Shown piece after piece: positions 36,372-43,824 of a DNA stretch of 64,000 nt; positions within the stretch are counted from its first letter, which is position 1; the number at the start of each line of letters is the position of its first letter. The notes below the pieces were generated by a model, which saw nothing but the letters and a program-made list of their open reading frames with translations, was not told the origin of the DNA and did not search any database. The DNA lies in assembly GCF_907165215.1 (NCBI RefSeq), contig NZ_CAJRAY010000097.1:33507-97506 (forward strand), in the 5' to 3' direction. Made by a program: the position numbers and the translations under genes. The DNA comes from Thermobacillus xylanilyticus (GTDB lineage: Bacteria; Bacillota; Bacilli; Paenibacillales; Paenibacillaceae).

Positions 36372-37892
36372 ATGGACGATTACATTCTGGAGATGCGGAA
36401 CATCTCCAAAACGTTCCCGGGCGTGAAGGCGCTCACGGACGTCAGCTTCAAGGTGAGGCGGGGAGAGATTCATTGCCTTGTCGGTGAGAACGGGGCGGGC
36501 AAGTCGACGCTGATGAAGGTGCTGAGCGGTGTCTACCCTTACGGGACGTACACGGGGGACATCATTTTTGACGGCAAGGAGCAGCGGTTCACGTCGATCA
36601 GCGACAGCGTGAAGGCCGGCATCGTCATCATCTACCAGGAGCTGGCGCTGTTCCCGGACCTGTCCGTCTACGAGAACATTTATGCCGGCAACGAGGTGCA
36701 GCGCAGCGGGCTGGTCGACTGGAACGAGACGATCGTCAGGGCGGGCCGGATGCTGAAGAAAGTGAAGCTGGACGTCAATCCGGAAACGTTGGTCAAAGAT
36801 CTCGGGGTCGGCAAGCAGCAGCTCGTGGAAATTGCCAAGGCGCTCAGCAAGGACGTCAAGCTACTTATCCTCGACGAGCCGACCGCCGCGCTCAACGAGA
36901 ACGACAGCGAGAACCTGCTTCAATTGCTGCGTGAACTGAAGCAGCAAGGCATCACCTGCATCATGATCTCCCACAAGCTGAAAGAAGTGATGGCGATCGC
37001 GGACAAGGCGACCGTGCTCCGCGACGGACGAACGATCTGCACACTGGATGCGGCCAAGGGCGAGATTACGGAGAACGTCATCATCAAGCATATGGTCGGC
37101 CGCGAGATTGAAGACATCTATCCGAAACGGACGAACAAAAATTTCGGCGAGAAAGTGTTCGAGCTTCGCAACTGGACGGCGTACGACCCGCAGGCGGGAC
37201 GGAACGTCGCAACGGATGTGAACCTGCATGTCCGGAAAGGCGAAATCGTCGGCATCGCGGGATTGATGGGTTCGGGGCGGACGGAGCTGGCGCTGAGCAT
37301 TTTCGGCAACCCCAAAGGTTATCGGCTGCAGGGGGAAATGCTCGTCGAAGGCAAGCCGAAGACGTTCCGCCATCCGAGTGAAGCCATCCGCGAAGGGATC
37401 GCCTACGTCACCGAGGATCGGAAGGGCAACGGGCTGTTCCTGATCCAGGACATCAAGTGGAACATTACCGCAGCGAATCTCTGGAAGGTGGCGGGGGGCG
37501 GATGGATCAACGAGAACGAAGAAATCCGGGTCTCCGATTACTATAAAAAAGCGCTCAACATCAAGGCTCCGTCGGTGGAGCAGCTCGTCGGGAACTTGAG
37601 CGGCGGCAACCAGCAGAAGGTGTCCCTCGGCAAATGGATGTTCGTCGGCCCCAAACTGCTCATTCTCGACGAACCGACGCGCGGCATCGACGTGGGTGCG
37701 AAATATGAAATTTATACGATCATGAACGAACTGATCAGCCAGGGGATGAGCATCATCATGATCTCGTCCGAACTCGGCGAAGTGCTCGGGATGAGCGATC
37801 GCGTGTATGTCATGGCGGAGGGCAGAATCACCGGCGAGCTCGCGATTGAAGAGGCCGATCAGGAGAAAATCATGCAATTCGCAACATTATAG
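36372..37892 (+). CDS. mmsA: Sugar ABC transporter ATP-binding protein, two ATPase domains (locus 2)
   Basis: A 506-residue GguA/XylG-like ATPase with tandem domains: [24 protein letters not shown] and [10 protein letters not shown] in the first; [24 protein letters not shown] and [11 protein letters not shown] in the second. ATG 36372 follows AAGAAGGAGAACAGGCC. It is collinear with its paralogue at 10380-11930, and the permease follows 11 bp downstream. Confidence 0.94.
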   Translation: MDDYILEMRNISKTFPGVKALTDVSFKVRRGEIHCLVGENGAGKSTLMKVLSGVYPYGTYTGDIIFDGKEQRFTSISDSVKAGIVIIYQELALFPDLSVYENIYAGNEVQRSGLVDWNETIVRAGRMLKKVKLDVNPETLVKDLGVGKQQLVEIAKALSKDVKLLILDEPTAALNENDSENLLQLLRELKQQGITCIMISHKLKEVMAIADKATVLRDGRTICTLDAAKGEITENVIIKHMVGREIEDIYPKRTNKNFGEKVFELRNWTAYDPQAGRNVATDVNLHVRKGEIVGIAGLMGSGRTELALSIFGNPKGYRLQGEMLVEGKPKTFRHPSEAIREGIAYVTEDRKGNGLFLIQDIKWNITAANLWKVAGGGWINENEEIRVSDYYKKALNIKAPSVEQLVGNLSGGNQQKVSLGKWMFVGPKLLILDEPTRGIDVGAKYEIYTIMNELISQGMSIIMISSELGEVLGMSDRVYVMAEGRITGELAIEEADQEKIMQFATL

Positions 37893-37903
37893 GAGGAGCC
37901 TGT

Positions 37904-39121
37904 ATGAACCTTCAAGTGAACGACAGCCGGACCGTCGCGCGGGGCGGCGGTTTTTTCCAGGAGATGCTGTCGCTGCTCAAAGTGAACGTCCGGGAATACG
38001 GCATGTACATCGCCCTCTTCGTGATCATGCTCATCTTCTCGATCTTGACGGACGGACTGTTCATGTCGTCCCGGAACATCAGCAACCTGCTGGACGCCAC
38101 GGGATATATCGCGGTGCTCGCCGTCGGCATGACGCTCGTCATCGTCATCCGGCACATCGACCTGTCGGTCGGCTACGCGGCCGGCTTCATGGGGGCGATC
38201 GCGGCGATTCTGCTGTCCCAGTTCGGGCTTCCGGTGTATCTGACGATTCCGATCATTCTGCTGATCGGCATCATCGCCGGCCTGATCAACGGCTTCCTCG
38301 TCGCATCGGTCGGCATTCCGGCATTCGTGGCGACGCTGGCGGGGATGCTCATTTTCCGCGGGGCGCTGCTGCGCGTGACGGAGAAGACCGGCACGATCAA
38401 CGTGCGGGACGACTGGTTCAACGCGATCGGCAACGGCTATGTCCCGGCGATCACCCAGGTGGGCGGCCTCAGCCTGTCGGCGCTCGTGATCGGCGCCGTC
38501 GCGATCATCCTGTACATTCTGTCCGAGATTCGCAACCGGCGCAACAAGATCAAGTACAACTTCGAAGTCGTGTCCGGGAGCATTTTCGTCCTGAAGCTTG
38601 TGTTCGTGTCGGCGATCATCGCCTACATCACGTGGATTCTCGCCGGGTACAACGGCATTTCCTGGACGGTCGTCATCATGCTGCTGGTCGTCATCGCCTA
38701 TCACTTCCTGACGACCAAGACGGTGCTCGGACGGCATATCTACGCCGTGGGCAGCAATCCGGAAGCCGCGCACCTGAGCGGGATCAATGTGAAGAAGATC
38801 ACCTATGTCGTGTTCGGTTCGATGGGGATGCTCTCCGCCCTGTCGGGCATCCTGTTCACGTCCCGTCTCCAGTCGGCTTCGCCGACGGCCGGCACGCTGT
38901 TCGAGCTCGACGCCATCGCGGCGGCTTATGTCGGCGGCGTATCGGCGGCCGGCGGCGTCGGCAAGGTGACCGGGTCCATCATCGGCGCGATCGTCATGGC
39001 CTCGCTGTCGAGCGGCATGAACCTGCTGGGTGTCGGCATCTCCTACCAGTACATGATCCGCGGCGGCGTGCTCGCGCTGGCGGTCATCTTCGACGTCATG
39101 ACGCGCAAGAAGCGGGGCTGA
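37904..39121 (+). CDS. mmsB: Sugar ABC transporter permease (locus 2)
   Basis: A 405-residue BPD_transp_2 permease with about ten hydrophobic helices. It has RHIDLSVGYAAGFMGAIAA near residue 85 and VGIPAFVATLAGMLIFRGALL near residue 130. ATG 37904 follows TAGGAGGAGCCTGT. It ends the importer; a strong terminator follows 27 bp downstream. It is paralogous to the permease at 11914-13077. Confidence 0.93.
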   Translation: MNLQVNDSRTVARGGGFFQEMLSLLKVNVREYGMYIALFVIMLIFSILTDGLFMSSRNISNLLDATGYIAVLAVGMTLVIVIRHIDLSVGYAAGFMGAIAAILLSQFGLPVYLTIPIILLIGIIAGLINGFLVASVGIPAFVATLAGMLIFRGALLRVTEKTGTINVRDDWFNAIGNGYVPAITQVGGLSLSALVIGAVAIILYILSEIRNRRNKIKYNFEVVSGSIFVLKLVFVSAIIAYITWILAGYNGISWTVVIMLLVVIAYHFLTTKTVLGRHIYAVGSNPEAAHLSGINVKKITYVVFGSMGMLSALSGILFTSRLQSASPTAGTLFELDAIAAAYVGGVSAAGGVGKVTGSIIGAIVMASLSSGMNLLGVGISYQYMIRGGVLALAVIFDVMTRKKRG

Positions 39122-39148
39122 TTGGGACTTCAGGCATCGGCGTTGCCG

Positions 39149-39177
39149 GGCCGGCCGGAATATCCGGCCGGCCTTTT
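39149..39177 (+). terminator. Terminator of sugar locus 2
   Basis: GGCCGGCCGGA (39149-39159) pairs perfectly with TCCGGCCGGCC (39163-39173) with a 3-nt loop, then TTTT. Confidence 0.88.
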
Positions 39178-39239
39178 CGGCTTTTGCCGCGGGTATGCCG
39201 GAACGGACCGGTGGCGTATAACGTCAAGTCGTTGATTCC

Positions 39240-39421
39240 AACGGAACCGACAGACGTTATGTTGCCGATTTGACGGCATTCGGGATTGTAACGGAATCAA
39301 GTGAGCTTATTTGGGCGCAGCGAATGCGAAACATGCGGTTTTGCCACAAATAAAGCCTTCCGGTTCCGCTCACGGCAACGAAATGCCGGGTATGGCGCCG
39401 ATAACGCCTCTGTGTTCCGTT
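39240..39421. repeat. Intergenic repeat array B: core AACGGAAY-N9-TTATTTG, two direct plus two inverted copies
   Basis: Direct copies at 39240-39263 (TTATGTT variant) and 39290-39313 (50 bp apart); inverted copies at 39347-39370 and 39398-39421 (51 bp apart). All keep exactly nine variable bases between the core blocks. The organisation matches array A at 25628-25810. It fills the gap between the sugar-locus terminator and the next gene; the remaining part of that gap shows no feature. Confidence 0.85.
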
Positions 39422-39537
39422 GGTCCGATTCCGCTTGCAGTATGTTGCAAGCCGATATTTGGCATCTTTGAAGGTAATCTTGGGTTCTTTGTCAAATATT
39501 GAATGACGTGCGCGGAATTCGTTGCGGGAGGCGTTTT

Positions 39538-39959
39538 TTGACCTATGATGATTTGACCCTTCAATTGAAACCGATCGTGCTGGCGAACCCCGTGCTCTCC
39601 CGCGTTCTCGACGAATTGGAGGACATGCCCGAGCTGCGGTCTTACGATTACTATGTCGCCGCCGGCTGCATCACCCAGACCGTCTGGAACGCGCTGACCG
39701 GCCGGGAGCCCGGCTGCGGCGTCAAGGACGTGGATATCGTCTATTTCGATCCGGACCTGGGAGACGACCGTGACGGCTTATCGGCGTTCGGAAGGCGGGG
39801 GACGATCTGAAGCTGTTCGCGCCCTTCGGTCTCGGCGACCTGTTCAGCCTGACCGTGCGCGCCAACAAAGTGCTGATCCGCAAGGACGTGTACGACCGGA
39901 AGGTGGAACGATGGATCCGGCAGTGGCCGGAACTGACCGTCATTCCATGGGACGAATGA
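39538..39959 (+). pseudogene. DUF925-type nucleotidyltransferase with internal deletion
   Basis: TTG 39538, behind GGGAGG, starts a typical N-terminus of a nucleotidyltransferase-like family (DUF925): PELRSYDYYVAAGCITQTVWN and GVKDVDIVYFDPDL. After about 39765 the frame is lost and stops at 39810. A second frame then carries the family C-terminus: IGVRKAGDDLKLFAPFGLGDLFSLTVRANKVL, ending DEstop at 39959. The middle part, roughly 60 residues, is absent. This looks like an internal deletion with a net frameshift, not a start-site problem. Confidence 0.75.
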
Positions 39960-39974
39960 GAGGAGGCTCCCGTC

Positions 39975-40234
39975 ATGCCCAAGATCCGAATCGACATCCT
40001 GTTTCCGCCGGGCAAGACGGACAACTATACGAGCATCGAGATGCTGATGTTCCCGGGCCGCTCGCGTGAAGCGAAGCGGAGAATCTGCGAGCTGATCACG
40101 AAAAATCTCAAGTCCGCCTGGGGATTGATGAATCGGACGTCATGATCATTTTGCTGGAACCGCCGATGGAGAATTGGGGAGTTCTCGGCAAGCCGGCAAC
40201 CGATCTCGATCACGGGTTTACAATCGATGTCTGA
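39975..40234 (+). pseudogene. Tautomerase-family gene with single-base frameshift
   Basis: ATG 39975 follows AGGAGG. The first frame reads MPKIRIDILFPPGK with FPGRSREAKRRICELITKNL, a 4-oxalocrotonate tautomerase-like start with the catalytic Pro-1. Near 40117 the frame shifts by one base. The normal ending is in the other frame: GIDESDVMIILLEPPMENWGVLGKP, stopping at 40234. One missing base around AAGTCCGCCTGGGG explains it. A sequencing error is possible, but two neighbours are also damaged. Confidence 0.75.
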
Positions 40235-40257
40235 TCCGATGCGGGAGGAGATTTTGC

Positions 40258-42282
40258 ATGTGGTCGTCTTTGTCCGCACCATGGCAAGCCTGTTTTGAAG
40301 AAGCGTGGGAAGCATACCGCGCCGGCTCGATTCCGATCGGCGCCGTGCTGGTGAACCCGGACGGCGAGATCGTCAGCCGGGGAAGAAACCGGATGCACGA
40401 GCATAAAGCGCCGCCGGGCCAGATCTGCATGAGCCGGCTGGCCCACGCGGAGATCAACGCCCTGCTGCAGATCAAGTCCGCGGACTCGAACATCCTGAAG
40501 GAGCTGACGCTGTACACGACGACCGAGCCGTGCATTCAGTGCTTCGGCGCGATCGTCATGAGCGGCGTCCGGACGGTCCGGTACGCCGCGTCCGACCCGA
40601 TCGCCGGCGGAGCCGGCCTGAACCGTCCGGACAACCCGTTCATCCGGGAGCGTAACATCGACATCCGGCGGGCGGAATACCGGCTGGGCGAGATCCAGCG
40701 CGTCATCAGGACGGATCATCTGCTCGGGGCGCTGGATCCCGTCAAAGCCGGGCGGTTTCTGAGCCGGGATCAAGAGGAATACCCGCGGGCGGTGGAGCTG
40801 GGCCGGCAATGGCACGCATCGGGCAGGCTGCGGGACGCGGCGAGACGGGGGTTTTCGTTCGCGGCGGTTGTGGATGAGATGGCGGAGGCGTTGGATCGGC
40901 AGCGGCGGGTTATTTTTCCAGGGGAGGAAAATCGTACGGACGAACTGCATCAACTGCGGATCGTGCAGGCAGCGGACGAGCACATCGAACTTCTCGCCGA
41001 AATGAACAAGCAGCTGATCGAGGACGAGCAGCATGACAATCCGAAGACAGTCGGGCAGCTCGCGGAGCGGATGCGAGGGTTCCTGAGCGGCACCTACAGC
41101 GCCTGGCTGTTCGTGGCCGGCGATGACGTCAAAGGGTACGCGCTGGTCGATCACGGAAGGCATCCGTTGTATTTGAGGCAGTTTTTCATCTGCCGGCATT
41201 GCAGGCGGGAAGGCTGGGGCAGGAAGGGGTTCCGCCTGCTGCTGCAGGAACTCGGATATTGCCGCTCTCGTGGACGCGGAGGCGTATGTCGCGGCTCCCC
41301 GGGAGCTCGATTTTGTCGGATTGGAATATGTCATGGACGAGCGGTCGGCGCGGCCGTTCGCGGAAGGGTATTCGTCCGTCCGCGCGATGCCCGATTTGTC
41401 ACGGTGCCGCATGGTGTACCGGTTTTTCTACCGGCTGATGGGCGTGCAGGGGTCGGTGGATATCCGACGGTGGCTTGCGCAGCCGGAGCTGTTTTGAGGA
41501 TCGCGGATGTGCAGGAACGGAGAAAGCGGGGAAGAATCATGAACGCGTTCGAACTTGAAGAAATATCGATCAATCATTGGCCCGCGCTGTCCACGATGCT
41601 GTATGACGGCTGGGTGCTGCGTTTTGCCGAAGGGTATACGAAAAGGGCCAACTCGATCAGCCCGCTCTATGCTTCAACACTCGATCTTGCGCAGAAAATC
41701 AAAGTCTGCGAGGAGCTGTATGCCCGCCGCGGTCTGCCGGCCGTCTACAAGCTGACGCCCTTCGCGCAGCCGGCGCATCTGGACGGCCTGCTGGAGAAGA
41801 TGGGCTATGCGATGAGCGACACGATCAGCGTGCAGACGCTGGATCTGGACCGCGTTACCGAGGAGCCGTGGAACCGGTCCGCCGAGATCAGTGAGTCGTT
41901 CACCGCGGACTGGCTGGACGCGTATGGCGCGCTGAGCGGCGTGCAGCCTGAACACCGGAGCGTGCTGGAGCGGATGCTTGCGAATATCCAAACACCGGCG
42001 GCCTGCGTTTCGCTTCGTCTGGACGGGCGGGTCGCCGCCTGCGGAATGGGCGTGCTGGAACGCAACACGCTCGGCGTGTTCTGCATTGTGACCGATCCGG
42101 ATTATCGCAATCGGGGCTTGGGCGGGCAGCTGATGCTCCATCTTCTGCATTGGGGGAAGGCGAACGGGGCGAAACGCAGCTACCTGCAGGTGGAGACGGG
42201 CAATGTGCCGGCCTTGAGGCTGTACGCCAAGCTGGGTTACCGCGATGCGTACAGGTATTGGTACCGCGTCAAAAAGGGGTAG
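40258..42282 (+). CDS. Composite open frame: nucleoside deaminase + GNAT fragment + out-of-frame APH piece + GNAT
   Basis: ATG 40258 follows GGGAGG. Residues 1 to about 220 form a complete nucleoside/CMP deaminase-like domain with zinc motifs HAEINAL and EPCIQC. In the same frame an acetyltransferase-like segment follows (LRIVQAADEHIELLAEMNKQLIEDEQ to GWGRKGFRLLLQELG), ending abruptly near 41254. After that the frame is low-complexity Arg/Gly-rich and non-homologous, because the DNA there codes an APH C-terminus in another frame. By chance there is no stop before the next real gene at 41539, so formally one 674-residue frame exists. The deaminase part may still function. The remainder looks like recombination debris. 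Confidence 0.6.
   Translation: MWSSLSAPWQACFEEAWEAYRAGSIPIGAVLVNPDGEIVSRGRNRMHEHKAPPGQICMSRLAHAEINALLQIKSADSNILKELTLYTTTEPCIQCFGAIVMSGVRTVRYAASDPIAGGAGLNRPDNPFIRERNIDIRRAEYRLGEIQRVIRTDHLLGALDPVKAGRFLSRDQEEYPRAVELGRQWHASGRLRDAARRGFSFAAVVDEMAEALDRQRRVIFPGEENRTDELHQLRIVQAADEHIELLAEMNKQLIEDEQHDNPKTVGQLAERMRGFLSGTYSAWLFVAGDDVKGYALVDHGRHPLYLRQFFICRHCRREGWGRKGFRLLLQELGYCRSRGRGGVCRGSPGARFCRIGICHGRAVGAAVRGRVFVRPRDARFVTVPHGVPVFLPADGRAGVGGYPTVACAAGAVLRIADVQERRKRGRIMNAFELEEISINHWPALSTMLYDGWVLRFAEGYTKRANSISPLYASTLDLAQKIKVCEELYARRGLPAVYKLTPFAQPAHLDGLLEKMGYAMSDTISVQTLDLDRVTEEPWNRSAEISESFTADWLDAYGALSGVQPEHRSVLERMLANIQTPAACVSLRLDGRVAACGMGVLERNTLGVFCIVTDPDYRNRGLGGQLMLHLLHWGKANGAKRSYLQVETGNVPALRLYAKLGYRDAYRYWYRVKKG
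41255..41497 (+). pseudogene. C-terminal fragment resembling an aminoglycoside phosphotransferase-family kinase
   Basis: In a different frame from the GNAT segment, codons from 41255 read DIAALVDAEAYVAAPRELDF, VGLEYVMDERSARPF, then RMVYRFFYRLMGVQGSVD and a TGA at 41497. This resembles the C-terminal part of APH/choline-kinase-like enzymes: the Asp metal-binding motif lies in the first segment. No N-terminal kinase half is present. The junction with the GNAT fragment lies near 41250-41256. Confidence 0.5.
41539..42282 (+). CDS. GNAT-family N-acetyltransferase
   Basis: A 247-residue protein whose C-terminal half is a clear GNAT domain: VAACGMGVLERNTLGVFCIVTDPDYRNRGLGGQLMLHLLHWGKANGAK, including the acetyl-CoA loop R-N-R-G-L-G-G, then LRLYAKLGYRDAYRYWYR. 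The N-terminal half (ISINHWPALSTMLYDGWVLRFAEGYTKRANSI) is typical of the YncA/FR47-like two-domain group. ATG 41539 has GCGGGGAAG upstream and is independent of the composite frame that runs into it. The substrate is unknown. Confidence 0.82.
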   Translation: MNAFELEEISINHWPALSTMLYDGWVLRFAEGYTKRANSISPLYASTLDLAQKIKVCEELYARRGLPAVYKLTPFAQPAHLDGLLEKMGYAMSDTISVQTLDLDRVTEEPWNRSAEISESFTADWLDAYGALSGVQPEHRSVLERMLANIQTPAACVSLRLDGRVAACGMGVLERNTLGVFCIVTDPDYRNRGLGGQLMLHLLHWGKANGAKRSYLQVETGNVPALRLYAKLGYRDAYRYWYRVKKG

Positions 42283-42345
42283 CCGCAGGATCATGCACCA
42301 GGCTGCAGAAAAAGATCAGACCGCAGACAGAGAAAGGAGCAGGGG

Positions 42346-42378
42346 GAAGCGCAATGGTCAGACGACCCATTGCGCTTC
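42346..42378 (-). terminator. Hairpin at the end of the sucrose operon, using the phosphorylase stop region
   Basis: GAAGCGCAATGG (42346-42357) pairs perfectly with CCATTGCGCTTC (42367-42378). On the minus strand the upstream arm is the end of the phosphorylase coding sequence (Glu-Ala-Gln-Trp codons) and the stop codon lies in the loop. There is no T-run after it, so it may be a terminator or 3'-end stabiliser. Confidence 0.6.
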
Positions 42379-43824
42379 TTCGCCCTGCTCATCGGTGCAG
42401 CGGATGAAGGAGCGGTATGTGTCCAGATCTACGTGGAGGACGCATCGGCTGCCGTTGTTCTCCCATTGCAGCCTGATTTCCCGGTCATCCGTATCGCAGA
42501 CATGGAATGTGCCTTGGAACGCTTCATGTTCATTGCGGAAGCGGATCAGTCTCATGAGCCGCTGCACGACAGGCCGTTGAACGGCTTGTTCGATTTCCTC
42601 CAGCGAATAATTGTGCCGGTTGATTTCCCGGCCGTCACCGGTGGCCGCCGCCCTCGCATCGTCATTCTCGCCCGCCAGCAGGCCGACATAATAGATCTGC
42701 GGGATGCCGGGCGTAAACAGTTGGATGGCGCGGGCGGCCAGATAGGCGTCATCATTCCGTCTCAATGCATCGTAATAGGTGCAGCGAATTTGATGGACGT
42801 CGAATCCGTCCGGCGACTTGTGCTTGTCGGATAGTACATAGCTGAGATTGGCGCCGCGCTCCAGGCACAGGTCGACAACCCGGCGCGCTTGCTCCGTGCT
42901 CACCAGATCGTCCAGATCCGGCTTGACCGGAATGCCGTCATGGCAATCCAGCATCGTGAACTGATTGGCCGGACGGGTCTGCAGGTAGCGCAGCAGCATG
43001 CCGGCGGATCGGTTGACCAGGGCGTCGAGGACCGTGAAGGGCAGGATGAAGTCATAGATCCAGAAGCCGCGCTCCGCCAGCTTGTACTGGATCGAATAAT
43101 GGGCGTGCACTTCAGGCAGCAGCGCGATGCCGTGCTCCTTCGCCTGTTCGGCCACCCAGTCCATGAACTCGTAAATGTCCGGCTCCACAAAGAAGCAACT
43201 GGTCCCCGGTTTCTTGATCACATAGCCCACCGCATCCAGCCGCACCATGTTCACATGGTTTGCCTTGAAGTGGCGGAAAATCCCGGACAAATACTGCTTG
43301 GTGAGCGGCGACTTCACGTCCAGATCGATCTGTTCCGACGGATCCGCCTTTCCGAAAGTCGTCCACACGATTTCTTCCTGTCCGTTGCCGACGGTGAAGG
43401 TGGAATAGGGAAGCGGACGGCGCAGGAACATTTTGTCGATGTCAGCTTGCACGGGACGCCCGTCCGGCCAAATCTTGTCGATTGTCAGAAACATGTCGGC
43501 ATGGGGCGAACTGCGCCCGTTCTTCAGGAAATCTTGAAAATATGCCGACCGGCGGGAAATGTGATTCACCATGACATCCAGCATCACGCCGTACTTGGCG
43601 CCGATCTTTCCGATATCCTCCCAACTGCCGAACTGCGGATCGATCCGGCTGTAATCCAGCGGTGCGAACCCTCGGTCCCCCGAGGACGGATAAGGGGGAA
43701 GAATATGAATCCCCCCGCTGAACAGATCCGGGAAATAGCGCTGGATGATCTCCTGCAGGGCAGCCAGATTGCCGCCGAGTGAATCCGGATACGTAATTAA
43801 TTGAACCCGGGATTGAAGTTTCAT
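42358..43824 (-). CDS. gtfA: GH13_18 phosphorylase: sucrose or sucrose-6F-phosphate phosphorylase
   Basis: A cytoplasmic 488-residue glycoside phosphorylase. Catalytic residues are visible: D197 in VRLDAVGYV, E238 in LLPEVHAHY and D296 in LDCHDGIP. The C-terminal stretch FTPGIPQIYYVGLLAGENDD matches the family. Sucrose phosphorylase splits sucrose with phosphate into glucose-1-phosphate and fructose. Two positions suggest the sucrose-6F-phosphate branch instead: the acceptor loop reads D342-V-H344-Q, where plain sucrose phosphorylase has D-L-Y-Q, and R135-R136-P replaces R-P-R-P (compared from memory). It is the last gene of the operon and its ATG overlaps the kinase stop (ATGA). Confidence 0.88.
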   Translation of the reverse strand: MKLQSRVQLITYPDSLGGNLAALQEIIQRYFPDLFSGGIHILPPYPSSGDRGFAPLDYSRIDPQFGSWEDIGKIGAKYGVMLDVMVNHISRRSAYFQDFLKNGRSSPHADMFLTIDKIWPDGRPVQADIDKMFLRRPLPYSTFTVGNGQEEIVWTTFGKADPSEQIDLDVKSPLTKQYLSGIFRHFKANHVNMVRLDAVGYVIKKPGTSCFFVEPDIYEFMDWVAEQAKEHGIALLPEVHAHYSIQYKLAERGFWIYDFILPFTVLDALVNRSAGMLLRYLQTRPANQFTMLDCHDGIPVKPDLDDLVSTEQARRVVDLCLERGANLSYVLSDKHKSPDGFDVHQIRCTYYDALRRNDDAYLAARAIQLFTPGIPQIYYVGLLAGENDDARAAATGDGREINRHNYSLEEIEQAVQRPVVQRLMRLIRFRNEHEAFQGTFHVCDTDDREIRLQWENNGSRCVLHVDLDTYRSFIRCTDEQGEEAQWVV

